This document shows positions 1-8,529 of a stretch of DNA of 64,000 nucleotides, piece after piece; within the stretch, counting starts at the first letter, position 1; each line of letters starts with the position of its first letter. The notes beneath the pieces are model-generated. The model did not search any database. It was given only the letters and a program-made list of their open reading frames with translations, and was not told where the DNA came from. The position numbers and the translations under genes were made by a program. The DNA lies in contig NZ_AMRI01000022.1 in NCBI RefSeq assembly GCF_000299915.1, forward strand, positions 1 to 64,000. The letters are read 5' to 3'. This stretch comes from Gallaecimonas xiamenensis 3-C-1. GTDB lineage: Bacteria; Pseudomonadota; Gammaproteobacteria; Enterobacterales; Gallaecimonadaceae.

Positions 1-2
1 CC

Positions 3-962
3 AGCCAGTCCATCGCCCTGATGCGTACCCTGTTCAAGCTGGTGGCGGTGATAAGCCTTTTGGCGCTCTGGTCATCTATGTACGACTCCCTGAGCTACTT
101 CGAGCACGTCAACCTTTGGCATGTCACCACCACCATAGATGGGGAAGAGCAAGACGTGCCGGTAACCCTGATGGCGCTGATTTGGGCGCTGCTGGCCATC
201 ACCCTGACGGTGATCGGCAGCCGCAACCTGCCGGGCCTCTTGGAACTGGCCCTGCTGCAACGGATGCGCCTGACCCCCGGCACCGGCTTTGCCATCACCA
301 CAGTGTCTCGCTACCTGGTGATAGTGGTGGGGGTGGTGACCACCTTTGGCCTGCTGGGCATTGAATGGTCCAAGGCCCAGTGGCTGGTGGCGGCCCTGAC
401 CGTAGGCCTGGGTTTTGGCCTGCAGGAGATCTTCGCCAACTTCGTATCTGGCCTGATCATCCTCTTTGAAAAGCCCATCCGTATTGGCGACACCGTCACC
501 ATCCGCGACCTGTCCGGCACCGTGACCCGCATCAATACCAGGGCCACCACCATAGTGGATTGGGATCACAAGGAGATCATCGTCCCCAACAAGGCCTTTA
601 TCACCGAGCAGCTGGTGAACTGGTCCCTGTCGGATCCGGTGACCCGCCTTATCATCCGCATCAGCGTCAACCACGGCGCCGATACCGATCTGGTGCAAAA
701 GCTGATGCTGGAAGCCGCCGGCCATTGCCATATGGTACTGGACCTGCCGGAGCCGTCGGCCTACCTGCTGGGCATAGGGCCTTCTTCCCTGGATTTCGAG
801 CTGCGGGCCTTCGTGGGGGACACCGACAACCGCCTGCGCACCTGCCATGCCCTCTATAGCGACATCCACCGCCGCCTCCAGGCCCAAGGCATCAAGCTGG
901 CCTGGCCCAAGTTGGACGTCAACCTGTTGCAACCGGCGCCGGGCGCCGCACCAAGAGCCTGA
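3..962 (+). CDS. Large MscS-family mechanosensitive channel, C-terminal part (cut by window edge)
   Basis: C-terminal portion of an inner-membrane channel that opens under hypo-osmotic tension to release solutes. The frame is open to the left edge, so the N-terminus lies outside; the Met at 21 is internal. Numbering from that Met, hydrophobic helices lie near residues 3-20, 50-65, 90-112 and 118-145. They are followed by the pore/beta-domain hallmark GLGFGLQEIFANF and then SGLIILFEKPIRIGDTV, the pattern of the long MscK/MscM type rather than short MscS. The frame stops 3 bases before the glycerophosphodiesterase gene, so the two are probably co-transcribed. The family call is firm; which paralog it is cannot be told without the N-terminus. 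Confidence 0.9.
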   Translation, partial: SQSIALMRTLFKLVAVISLLALWSSMYDSLSYFEHVNLWHVTTTIDGEEQDVPVTLMALIWALLAITLTVIGSRNLPGLLELALLQRMRLTPGTGFAITTVSRYLVIVVGVVTTFGLLGIEWSKAQWLVAALTVGLGFGLQEIFANFVSGLIILFEKPIRIGDTVTIRDLSGTVTRINTRATTIVDWDHKEIIVPNKAFITEQLVNWSLSDPVTRLIIRISVNHGADTDLVQKLMLEAAGHCHMVLDLPEPSAYLLGIGPSSLDFELRAFVGDTDNRLRTCHALYSDIHRRLQAQGIKLAWPKLDVNLLQPAPGAAPRA

Positions 963-965
963 ATC

Positions 966-1667
966 ATGAAGATTTTTGCCCATCGTGGCGCCTCGGGCGA
1001 GGCGCCGGAGAACACCCTGGCCGCCTTCGAACTAGCCCTGGCCCAAGGGGCCGAGGCCATAGAGCTGGACCTGCAGCGCTTTGCAGACCGCATCCTGGTG
1101 CTCCATGACCGCTGGCTACACCACACCACCAGCGGCCAGGGCCTACTGGCCAACCAGAGCGCCCAGAGTCTGGCCCAGGTGGACGCCGGCGACGGCCAGC
1201 CCATTCCCGATCTCTGGCAGGTGCTGGAGATGTGCGCCGGGCGCTGCCAGCTCAACCTCGAACTCAAGGGCCATGATCTGCTGCCGGTGCTGGTACCCAT
1301 GCTGGACAGGGCCGTGGCCGAACTGGGCTGGCAGCCCGAGGATCTGCTGATCTCCTCTTTTCACCACCGCCAGTTGGCCGCCTTCCAGGCCATGAAACCC
1401 CACTGGCCCATAGGCCTGCTGATAAGCCACATCCCCCTGGACTTGCCCTGCATGCTCGGGCCCCTCAAGGTCAGTTCCCTGCACCTGGACTGCGCCTTTG
1501 TGGACAAGGCCCTGGTGTTCGAAGCCCAGGCCCTAGGGCTCAAGGTCTATGCCTACACCGCCGACGAGCCCGAAGACCTGCACCGCCTGGCATTGATGGG
1601 CATTGACGGCGTCTTTACCAATTACCCGGCCCGCAGCCGCCAATGGCTGCACAGTCACATTACGTAA
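966..1667 (+). CDS. Glycerophosphodiester phosphodiesterase (cytosolic, UgpQ-like)
   Basis: Hydrolyses glycerophosphodiesters from phospholipid turnover to glycerol-3-phosphate and an alcohol. The 233-residue protein starts with the GDPD signature: His6-Arg7-Gly, the ENTL stretch at 15-18, metal-binding Glu33 and Asp35 (IELDLQ), and the His47-Asp48 pair. It has no signal peptide, so it should be cytoplasmic like UgpQ rather than periplasmic like GlpQ. Length fits the short bacterial family. It begins 3 bases after the MscS-type gene and probably shares its transcript. No glycerol-3-phosphate transporter gene is nearby. Confidence 0.9.
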   Translation: MKIFAHRGASGEAPENTLAAFELALAQGAEAIELDLQRFADRILVLHDRWLHHTTSGQGLLANQSAQSLAQVDAGDGQPIPDLWQVLEMCAGRCQLNLELKGHDLLPVLVPMLDRAVAELGWQPEDLLISSFHHRQLAAFQAMKPHWPIGLLISHIPLDLPCMLGPLKVSSLHLDCAFVDKALVFEAQALGLKVYAYTADEPEDLHRLALMGIDGVFTNYPARSRQWLHSHIT

Positions 1668-1737
1668 TATTTTGTCACTGGACGGCGCCAGGCTGGCCCG
1701 GTAAGGTGACCGACATTGCTAGGCTGTAACATCACAA

Positions 1738-2025
1738 ATGACCCTGCTGCGCCCCCAAAAGAAAACCTGGCTCTGGATACTGTTGGCCTTCTGGCTGACG
1801 GCCGCCCAGTGCCTGGCTTTGGTGCACGCCAGCAAGCACAGCCTGGTGCAAGAGCAGGAAAACTGCCTGCTCTGCAACTTTGTCGAACACCACGACATGG
1901 GGCCAACGCCCCAGCCCCTGGTGGTGGCCGCGCCCATGGTGGCGCACCCCGACCAGGGCGGCCATTACCAGCGCCCCAACCTGGCCCCCCAAAGCCCCTT
2001 CATGGCCCGGGGCCCTCCTGCCTGA
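1738..2025 (+). CDS. Small secreted Cys/His protein, DUF2946-like, partner of the following receptor
   Basis: Protein of 95 residues with an N-terminal hydrophobic segment (about residues 11-29) that looks like a signal peptide or anchor. It then has a short His/Cys patch (HASKH, CLLC, EHH) and a Pro-rich tail ending RGPPA. This resembles the DUF2946 family, small exported proteins often found beside metal-related TonB receptors; function unknown. It has a clear paralog at 4484-4777 with the same design, also directly ahead of a receptor. No good Shine-Dalgarno precedes the ATG, so translation may be weak or the start different. A metal-chaperone or sensor role in the periplasm is inference from the CxxC/His content. 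Confidence 0.65.
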   Translation: MTLLRPQKKTWLWILLAFWLTAAQCLALVHASKHSLVQEQENCLLCNFVEHHDMGPTPQPLVVAAPMVAHPDQGGHYQRPNLAPQSPFMARGPPA

Positions 2026-2080
2026 TCCTTGCTAGAACTTAACAATCCTTTTTTGTTTTGCTGTTCCAAGGATAAGCACC

Positions 2081-4360
2081 ATGAAATTTGCACCCCTTTA
2101 CCTGGGTCTGGCTGCGGCCGGCCTGGTGACCCCCCTGATGGCCGCCGAACTGACCGGCACCGTTACCGACCTGGCCGGCAAGCCCATCAGCGGCGCCCAA
2201 GTAAGCGTCGATGGCGCCAAAGCCAGTACCCGCACCGACGATAACGGCCATTACCGCCTGACAGTGGCGGACAACAGCCACCTGCACCTGCACGCCGGCG
2301 CCAACGACTTTGCCCACGGCGAGGCCGATATCAGCGTTGCCACCGGCAGCCAGGTCCAGGACTTTGCCCTGGCCCCGGTCAATGTCGAAAACATCGTAGT
2401 AACCGGCACCGCCCTTGGCCGCACCGCCCTGGAAAGCAGCACCCCGGTGACGGTGCTGGCCGAAGACGAATTGCGTAAAGCCACCGCCCCCTCCCTCGGG
2501 GACACCCTGGAGCGCCAACCCGGTGTCCAGGCCAGCCATTTCGGCCCTGCCGCCAGCCGCCCCATCATTCGCGGCATGGACGGCCCCCGGGTCAAGGTGC
2601 TGGAAAACGGCCTGTCGGTGGGGGACGCCTCCACCGTTTCTGCCGACCATGCGGTGACCAGCGAAGCCAGTACCGCCCGCCAGGTGGAGATCCTGCGCGG
2701 CCCCGGCACTCTGCTGTACGGTAACGGCGCCATTGGCGGCGTGGTGAACGTGGTGGACCAGCGCTACAGCGACCAGCCGGTGGACGGCCTGAGCGGGGAA
2801 CTGGAAGGGCGCTATGGCACCGGTAACGACGAGCGCACCGCCGTTGCCAACCTCAACGGTGGCGACGGCCGCTATAACTGGCATCTGGACGGCACCCGCC
2901 GCCGCGCCCATAGCGAGGACATTCCCGGCCATGCGGTAGTAGGCCAGCCCAACCCGTCAGGCAAGCTGGACAACAGCCAGCTGTCTTTGGACGACTTTGC
3001 CGCCGGCGCCGGCTACACCGGCGATGACGGCTTTATTGCCGTCTCCGGCAGCCGCACCGAGAGCAACTACGGCATCCCCGGTGACGGCGACAGTGAAGAG
3101 CCGGCCATCACCATCGACATGCAAAAAACCGCCTGGCAGCTGCACGGCGGCCTGAACGACCCCTTCGCCGGTTTCTCCAAGCTGCGTTTTGACGGCGGCT
3201 ACACCCATTACCAGCATGCCGAAGAGGAAGACGGCGTGGCCGGCACCCTCTTTACCAACAAGGAGTCCGAAGGGCGCCTGACCCTGAGCAATAACCCCTG
3301 GGGGGAATGGCAGGGGGTCATGGGCCTGCACCTCAATCACCGGGATTTCAGCATCCAGGGGGAAGAAGCCCTGACCCCGGACACCCGCACCGACGCCAAC
3401 GCCCTGTTCCTGGTGCAGGAACGCACCCTGGGTGACTGGCGCCTGGAACTGGGTGGCCGCCTGGAGCATTACCGCCTCAAGGCCGACGCCATGGTGCTGG
3501 AAAGCCTGGCCGGCGACCTGGCCTACCAGCCCAAGGATCTTAGTGACAACAACCTCAGCCTGTCCGCCGGTACCGTCTGGGATTTCAGCCCCGGCTATAA
3601 CCTGAGCCTGGCCCTGACCCGGGCCGAGCGCAGCGCCACCGCCGAGGAGCTCTACAGCTACGGCCCCCACGACGCTACCCGCAGCTTTGAGCTGGGCTCC
3701 CTGTATCTGGCCCAAAGCGGCCAGGTCAGCCCCATCAGCCAGGACCCGGACAAGGAAGTGGCCAACAACCTGGATCTGAGCCTGCGCAAGTTCCAGGGGG
3801 ACTGGTCTGGCTCGGTCAGCCTCTTCTACAACAAGGTGGACCACTACTTTTACGAGCGTAATACCGGCCTGACCGCCGCCGATCTGGTGGGTGACGGTGA
3901 GGAAGGGGACATGCCGGTCTACCAGTACAGCCAGGGGGACGCCACCCTCTATGGCTTCGAGGCCCAGGTCAACGTGCCCATGGGTGACAACTGGTCCCTG
4001 GACGCCTTTAGCGACTACACCCGTGGCAAGCTCGACGACGGCGGCAACCTGCCGCGCATCTCGCCGCTGCGCCTGGGGACCACCCTCAACTACGACTGGC
4101 AGGACTGGCATGCCGACATCGGCGCCGTCGGTTACAGCAAGCAGGACAAGGTGGCCGAGAACGAAACCAGCACCGGCGGCTACACCCTGGTGGACGCCTC
4201 GGTCAGCTACCGCCTCTACACCCAGGGCGGGGATCTGTACCTGTTCTTAAAGGGCAACAACCTCACCGACAAGGAAGCCAGGCCCCACACCTCCTTCCTC
4301 AAGGACGTGGCCCCCCTGCCGGGGCGCAACCTGACCTTGGGGCTGCGCTACAGCTTCTAA
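2081..4360 (+). CDS. TonB-dependent receptor with N-terminal carboxypeptidase-regulatory-like domain (paralog 1)
   Basis: Outer-membrane active importer of 759 residues. A signal peptide ends near residue 21 (LMAAE). A beta-sandwich carboxypeptidase-regulatory-like domain (about 24-95) follows, then a TonB-box-like stretch NIVVTGTAL near 104, a plug with RGPGTLLYGNGAIGGVVNVV, and a barrel ending in the usual terminal aromatic (GLRYSF). It is closely related to the receptor at 4826-7177 through most of its length, but the two His/Glu-rich loops of that protein are short and His-free here (GDGDSEEP; VGDGEEGDM). It lies 55 bases after a small Cys/His protein. The architecture resembles ZnuD-type metal receptors, but the ligand is not shown by sequence. 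Confidence 0.88.
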   Translation: MKFAPLYLGLAAAGLVTPLMAAELTGTVTDLAGKPISGAQVSVDGAKASTRTDDNGHYRLTVADNSHLHLHAGANDFAHGEADISVATGSQVQDFALAPVNVENIVVTGTALGRTALESSTPVTVLAEDELRKATAPSLGDTLERQPGVQASHFGPAASRPIIRGMDGPRVKVLENGLSVGDASTVSADHAVTSEASTARQVEILRGPGTLLYGNGAIGGVVNVVDQRYSDQPVDGLSGELEGRYGTGNDERTAVANLNGGDGRYNWHLDGTRRRAHSEDIPGHAVVGQPNPSGKLDNSQLSLDDFAAGAGYTGDDGFIAVSGSRTESNYGIPGDGDSEEPAITIDMQKTAWQLHGGLNDPFAGFSKLRFDGGYTHYQHAEEEDGVAGTLFTNKESEGRLTLSNNPWGEWQGVMGLHLNHRDFSIQGEEALTPDTRTDANALFLVQERTLGDWRLELGGRLEHYRLKADAMVLESLAGDLAYQPKDLSDNNLSLSAGTVWDFSPGYNLSLALTRAERSATAEELYSYGPHDATRSFELGSLYLAQSGQVSPISQDPDKEVANNLDLSLRKFQGDWSGSVSLFYNKVDHYFYERNTGLTAADLVGDGEEGDMPVYQYSQGDATLYGFEAQVNVPMGDNWSLDAFSDYTRGKLDDGGNLPRISPLRLGTTLNYDWQDWHADIGAVGYSKQDKVAENETSTGGYTLVDASVSYRLYTQGGDLYLFLKGNNLTDKEARPHTSFLKDVAPLPGRNLTLGLRYSF

Positions 4361-4366
4361 CCCCTC

Positions 4367-4389
4367 AAGCCGGCCCCAGTGGCCGGCTT
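4367..4389 (+). terminator. Hairpin after receptor 1, likely weak terminator
   Basis: Perfect 9-bp inverted repeat AAGCCGGCC / GGCCGGCTT with a 5-base loop, 7 bases after the receptor stop codon. The downstream tract is only CGTTC, so termination may be partial and some transcript could read into the second module. Confidence 0.6.
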
Positions 4390-4404
4390 CGTTCATCCCA
4401 CATT

Positions 4405-4419
4405 TGTTGCGTTATAACA
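4405..4419. promoter_or_regulatory. Zur-like operator candidate
   Basis: TGTTGCGTTATAACA matches the gammaproteobacterial Zur core TGTTATAnTATAACA at 11 of 14 defined positions, with a perfect right half (TATAACA) followed by TATTC. It lies about 65 bases before the second DUF2946-like gene, where a promoter would be expected. The receptor downstream has His-rich loops, which fits zinc control. The left half is degenerate, so this is a candidate only. Confidence 0.4.
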
Positions 4420-4483
4420 TATTCTTCTTTACCCCCAGGGACCGACTGCGTAAGGTAAGCCCCGTTATCATTCCGGGTCCTTG

Positions 4484-4777
4484 ATGGTGCTGCACAAACC
4501 CCTTCGTCACAGACTGCTTTGGTGGGTACTGGCCGCGTGGCTGGTGCTGGCCCAGTCATGGGCCCTTGCCCATGTGGACGACGCGGAGCAGCTCGGTGAA
4601 CAGCACCGCTGTAGCCTCTGCCACCATCACCAGCACCTGGCCAAGGCCCTGGCTTCGACGCCGCCCCAGGTAGCACAGATCAAGCTCTGGTTACCCCAGC
4701 CCCAGCCCTATGCTCCCCGCCTCCTGGCGGTGCACAGCCTGGTGCAAAGGGCCAGAGGCCCTCCCCTGTCCTGCTGA
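4484..4777 (+). CDS. Small secreted Cys/His protein, DUF2946-like (paralog 2)
   Basis: Protein of 97 residues, read from the ATG at 4484; a TTG just before it is in frame. It has a hydrophobic N-terminal segment (WWVLAAWLVLAQSWALA) consistent with export, then AHVDDAEQ, a metal-ligand-rich stretch CSLCHHHQH, and a Pro-rich C-terminus ending RGPPLSC. It shares layout, the CxLC motif and the RGPP tail with the protein at 1738-2025, but carries more His. It follows a Zur-like site and precedes the His-loop receptor by about 50 bases. It is probably co-transcribed with that receptor and may deliver or sense zinc; the function is inferred only from context. Confidence 0.65.
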   Translation: MVLHKPLRHRLLWWVLAAWLVLAQSWALAHVDDAEQLGEQHRCSLCHHHQHLAKALASTPPQVAQIKLWLPQPQPYAPRLLAVHSLVQRARGPPLSC

Positions 4778-4825
4778 TTGTCAAAAACGCCTTTTTCTTT
4801 TTTGCCGTTTTAGAGGATCGGTAGC

Positions 4826-7177
4826 ATGAGACTTGCTCCCCTTACCCTGGCACTGGCCGCTGCTGGTGCCATCACCCCTGCCTGGGCCGCCGAAGTGTCA
4901 GGCCAAATAACTGACCTGACCGGCGCCCCTGTGGCCGGTGTCACCATCGAAGTGACCGGCGCCCAGCTGCGCACCCAAAGCGACGCCCAGGGCCGCTACC
5001 GGCTGGCGGTAGCCGACAACCAGCATCTGCACCTGCATGTGGGCGCTCCCGCCTATGTGCATCAGGAGCTGGATCTGGACATCGCCACTGGCCTGCTGGT
5101 CCAGGATCTGGTACTGCGCCCCTCCAATATCGAGAACATCACGGTAACCGGCACCGCCCTTGGCCGCTCGGTGCTGGAAAGCGCCACCCCGGTGTCAGTG
5201 CTGAGCGACGACAAGCTGCGCCTGGCCACCGCCCCCACCCTGGGTGACACTCTGGCCAAGGAGCCCGGTGTTCAGTCCTCCTACTTTGGCCCCGTGGCCA
5301 GTCGCCCGGTGATCCGGGGCATGGACGGCGCCAGGGTCAAGGTGTTGCAAAATGGCCTGTCGGTGTCTGACGCCTCCACCATCTCGGCCGACCACAGCGT
5401 CACTGCCGAGGCCAGCACCGCTCAGCAAATCGAGATACTCCGTGGCCCCGGCACCCTGCTGTACGGCAACGGCGCCATTGGCGGCGTGGTCAACGTGGTG
5501 GACAACCGCATCGCCCAGCACCCCATAGAGGGCCTGAGCGGCGAAGTGGACGGCCGCTACGGCACCGGCGCCGACGAGCGCACCCTGGCCGCCAGCCTCA
5601 ACGGCGGTAACGGCCGCCTTGCCCTGCACCTGGACGGCACCCGTCGCCGCACCCATGACGTGGACATTCCCGGTTACGGCGAAAAGGACCAGGACAAGCC
5701 CCAGCCCCACGGCACCCTGGCTAACTCCGATATCCGCCAGGATGAAGGCACCGCCGGTATTGCCTATACCGGCGATAGGGGCTTTATCGGGGTGTCGGTA
5801 AACCGCCTGGAGTCCAACTACGGCATCGTCGGCCACGAGCACGAGCATGAAGAGGAAGCAGAAGCCGAGCACGAAGAGCACGGCGATGAAGGGGTGCGTA
5901 TCGATCTGGAAAAGACCAACTACCAGTTGCTGGCTGGCCTGGGCAACCCCCTGCCGGGCTTTAACCGCCTGAGCTTTGCCGCCGCCTACACCGACTACCA
6001 GCACCGGGAGCTGGAAGAGGGCCTGGCCGCCACCACCTTTACCAACAAGGAGTCCGAAGGGCGCCTTAGCCTCTACCATGATCCCTTGGGGGAATGGCAG
6101 GGAGTCATAGGCCTACACCTTAACCACAGGGACTTTGCCGCCAGCGGCGAAGAAGCCATTACCCCCAGTTCCAAGACCGACTCCCTGGCCGCCTTCGTGG
6201 TGGAAGAGCGCCAGTTTGGCAACCTCAACCTGGAACTGGGTGCCAGGGTCGAGCGCTACCAGATAAAGGCTGGCACCCTGGTGCTGGAAGGCCATGACGG
6301 CGACCAAGTCTTCACTCCGGCCAAACAACGGGACACCAACCTCAGCCTCTCTGCCGGCAGCGTCTGGGAATTTAGCCCCGGCTACAACCTGGGCCTGGCC
6401 CTGACCCATGCCGAGCGCAGCGCCACCGCCGAAGAGCTCTACAGCTATGGCCCGCACCTGGCCACCGGCACCTTCGAAGTGGGCGCCCTCTACCATCTGC
6501 ACGGTGACCACGGCCACCCCAGCGACGGCAGCCTGGAGCAGGAAAAGGCCAACAACCTGGACCTGACCCTGCGCAAGTTCGAAGGGGACTGGTCCTGGTC
6601 ACTGAACCTCTTCTACAACGAGGTGGATAACTACTTCTACCAGCGCAACACCGGGGTGGTGGTTGGCGAAGACGAAGAAGAGGAAGCCCATGAAGAGGAA
6701 GGTGAACACCATCACCACGGCGAAGGCCTGCCCATTTACCAGTACAGTCAGGGCAATGCCCGCCTCTACGGCTTTGAAGCCCAGGTCAAGGTGCCCATGG
6801 GTGAGCTGTGGTCCATCGACGCCTTCAGCGACTACACCCGTGGCAAGCTCAAGGACGGCGGCAACCTGCCGCGTATCTCGCCGCTGCGCCTGGGGCTGAC
6901 GGTGAACCTAGACTGGCAGGACTGGCATGCCGACCTTGGCGCCGTGCGCTACGGCAAACAGGACAAGGTGGCGGAGTTTGAGAGTGCCAGCGACGGCTAC
7001 ACCCTGGTGGATGCCAGCCTCAGCTACCGCTACTACAGCGGCAATGGCGATCTGTTCTTTTACCTCAAGGGCAACAACCTCACCGACCGGGAGGCCCGCC
7101 CCCACACCTCCTTCCTCAAGGACAAGGCGCCCCTGCCGGGACGCAACCTGACCTTGGGGGTACGCTACGCCTTCTAA
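4826..7177 (+). CDS. TonB-dependent receptor with two His/Glu-rich loops, probable zinc receptor (paralog 2)
   Basis: 783-residue outer-membrane receptor with the same order as paralog 1: signal peptide (to about residue 22, AWAAE), carboxypeptidase-regulatory-like domain (about 25-97), TonB-box-like NITVTGTAL, plug with RGPGTLLYGNGAIGGVVNVV, and barrel ending GVRYAF. Two insertions set it apart. One, near residues 336-356, is built of His, Glu and Asp (EHEHEEEAEAEHEEHGDEG). The other, near 615-635, contains EEEEAHEEEGEHHHHGEG. Such His-rich loops are known from the zinc receptor ZnuD, where they face outward and bind metal. With the Zur-like site upstream, zinc uptake is the best guess; nickel or copper remain possible. 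A strong terminator follows. Confidence 0.88.
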   Translation: MRLAPLTLALAAAGAITPAWAAEVSGQITDLTGAPVAGVTIEVTGAQLRTQSDAQGRYRLAVADNQHLHLHVGAPAYVHQELDLDIATGLLVQDLVLRPSNIENITVTGTALGRSVLESATPVSVLSDDKLRLATAPTLGDTLAKEPGVQSSYFGPVASRPVIRGMDGARVKVLQNGLSVSDASTISADHSVTAEASTAQQIEILRGPGTLLYGNGAIGGVVNVVDNRIAQHPIEGLSGEVDGRYGTGADERTLAASLNGGNGRLALHLDGTRRRTHDVDIPGYGEKDQDKPQPHGTLANSDIRQDEGTAGIAYTGDRGFIGVSVNRLESNYGIVGHEHEHEEEAEAEHEEHGDEGVRIDLEKTNYQLLAGLGNPLPGFNRLSFAAAYTDYQHRELEEGLAATTFTNKESEGRLSLYHDPLGEWQGVIGLHLNHRDFAASGEEAITPSSKTDSLAAFVVEERQFGNLNLELGARVERYQIKAGTLVLEGHDGDQVFTPAKQRDTNLSLSAGSVWEFSPGYNLGLALTHAERSATAEELYSYGPHLATGTFEVGALYHLHGDHGHPSDGSLEQEKANNLDLTLRKFEGDWSWSLNLFYNEVDNYFYQRNTGVVVGEDEEEEAHEEEGEHHHHGEGLPIYQYSQGNARLYGFEAQVKVPMGELWSIDAFSDYTRGKLKDGGNLPRISPLRLGLTVNLDWQDWHADLGAVRYGKQDKVAEFESASDGYTLVDASLSYRYYSGNGDLFFYLKGNNLTDREARPHTSFLKDKAPLPGRNLTLGVRYAF

Positions 7178-7178
7178 C

Positions 7179-7206
7179 AAAAAAGCCCCCATTCGGGGGC
7201 TTTTTC
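7179..7206. terminator. Bidirectional terminator between receptor 2 and the DUF805 gene
   Basis: AAAAAAGCCCCC, loop ATTC, then GGGGGCTTTTTC: a GC stem flanked by A and T tracts, placed between two convergent genes and able to serve both strands. Confidence 0.9.
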
Positions 7207-7572
7207 TTAGGCGGCAGCCGGCGCTGCGTCAATGCCCTTGGGGTTGGGGCCGTAGGCATTGCTGCCTTCCTGGCTGTCCTGCACCAGGAAGTAAATCAGG
7301 ATGAAGACGCCAACCAGGGGCACCAGGGAGATCAGCTGCCACCAGCCGCTGCGGCCGGTGTCGTGCAGGCGGCGGGTCGCCACGGCGATAGAGGGCACCA
7401 GCACCGCCACACAGTAGATCATGCCCAAAAAGGGCAGGCCGATAAGACCGAAAACAAAGCCCAGCACGAAAGCCACAATCATGTTGAACAGGAAGAACAT
7501 CCAGTATTCCTGGCGGCGGGCACGGCCGTTGAAGTTGGCGTATTGCTTGAGTACTGCGAGGTAATTGTCCAT
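7207..7572 (-). CDS. DUF805 family small membrane protein
   Basis: 121-residue inner-membrane protein of the DUF805 family. The typical start NYLAVLKQYANFNGRARRQEYW is followed by a hydrophobic helix (MFFLFNMIVAFVLGFVFG), a second (MIYCVAVLVPSIAVATRRLHD with the family RRLHDTGRSGWW motif) and a third (LVPLVGVFILIYFLV). No function is established for the family. It is convergent with the receptor gene and divergent from the heme operon, with the Fur-type box in the shared upstream region about 145 bases from its start. The ATG is preceded by AAGGATATCG on the coding strand. Confidence 0.85.
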   Translation of the reverse strand: MDNYLAVLKQYANFNGRARRQEYWMFFLFNMIVAFVLGFVFGLIGLPFLGMIYCVAVLVPSIAVATRRLHDTGRSGWWQLISLVPLVGVFILIYFLVQDSQEGSNAYGPNPKGIDAAPAAA

Positions 7573-7715
7573 ATCGATATCCTTATCTTGGCAGGTTGGG
7601 CCGGCGTCCAGTGCCGGAGGACAACACTTTAATCAGGTACCAGTAAAAGATAAATCGGCAATGTCGCAAGTTGGCCGAGGCAATCTCTCACAAGCTGGAC
7701 GCGGCAATCATTAAA

Positions 7716-7730
7716 TGATAATAATTCGCA
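7716..7730. promoter_or_regulatory. Fur box upstream of the heme ABC operon
   Basis: TGATAATAATTCGCA matches the 7-1-7 Fur consensus TGATAATnATTATCA at 12 of 14 defined positions and is embedded in AT-rich sequence. It lies 29 bases before the hmuT start, so bound Fur would cover the promoter. Iron repression of the operon is expected. Confidence 0.75.
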
Positions 7731-7758
7731 TTATTGAATTGCCATTTAAGGAACTGCC

Positions 7759-8529
7759 GTGACACGCCTGCTTGGACTGCTGTTACTCCCAACCCTGGCC
7801 TGGGCCCAACCCAAACTGGTTACCACTGGTGCCAGCGTGACCCAGATAGTGCAGGCCCTGGGGGGCGACACCTATATAGTCGGAACCGACTCCACCAGCC
7901 CCGGCGAGCACCCCAAGCTGGGTTACTTCCGTCAGTTGGGGGCGGAAGGAGTGCTAAGCCTGGCCCCCACTGAAATTTGGGCGGCCCCCGGCACAGGCCC
8001 GGCATCGGTGCTGGCGCAACTGGCCGACAGCGGTATCAGGGTACGCCAACTGCCAGCCGAGCCAGGCCTTGAAGGCCTCTTCAACCATATCCAGACCCTG
8101 GGGCAATGGTTGGACAAACCGGACAGGGCAGAGGCTCTGGTGACCCAAATCCAGGCCGGCCTTGCCGCCCTGCCTCCCCTGGCGGGCAAACCCAAGGCAC
8201 TGTTCCTGCTGGGGGCCGGTGAGCGGGGCCTGACCGCCGCCGGAGCCCAAACCTGGCCCGACACCCTGATGACCCTGGCAGGCATTGACAACCTGGCTGC
8301 CAGCCAGAACGGTTATAAGGCGTTCTCCCGGGAAATGCTGCTGGCCGGGGTAGACCTGATACTGGTACCGGAACACCTCAGCTCCGATCCCCAGGCCCTT
8401 TGCCAGTCACCGCCTTTGGATATTCTGGGCCCGCGCTGCCATGTCAGGGCCCTGCCGGCAGACCTGGTGATGTCCCAGGGTCCTGCCGTCGTCGAAGCAG
8501 TGAAAGCCATACGCCATGCTCTTCCTTAA
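7759..8529 (+). CDS. hmuT: Periplasmic heme-binding protein of ABC transporter (HmuT)
   Basis: 256-residue substrate-binding protein with a short signal peptide (LLGLLLLPTLAWAQ). It then has the class III binding-protein pattern of HmuT/ShuT: VTTGASVTQIVQALGG, IVGTDSTSPGEHPKLGY, and TEIWAAPGTGP. The start is GTG at 7759, chosen because AAGGAA sits 7 bases upstream and no better ATG fits the signal peptide. It accepts heme from an outer-membrane receptor and hands it to HmuUV. It is first in a four-gene set in which every neighbour overlaps or abuts, and a Fur-type box sits upstream. Confidence 0.88.
   Translation: MTRLLGLLLLPTLAWAQPKLVTTGASVTQIVQALGGDTYIVGTDSTSPGEHPKLGYFRQLGAEGVLSLAPTEIWAAPGTGPASVLAQLADSGIRVRQLPAEPGLEGLFNHIQTLGQWLDKPDRAEALVTQIQAGLAALPPLAGKPKALFLLGAGERGLTAAGAQTWPDTLMTLAGIDNLAASQNGYKAFSREMLLAGVDLILVPEHLSSDPQALCQSPPLDILGPRCHVRALPADLVMSQGPAVVEAVKAIRHALP

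Noticed and set aside
1659-1668. Palindrome ATTACGTAAT as a Zur site for the first module
   Set aside because: It overlaps the glycerophosphodiesterase stop and matches the Zur core at about half of positions.
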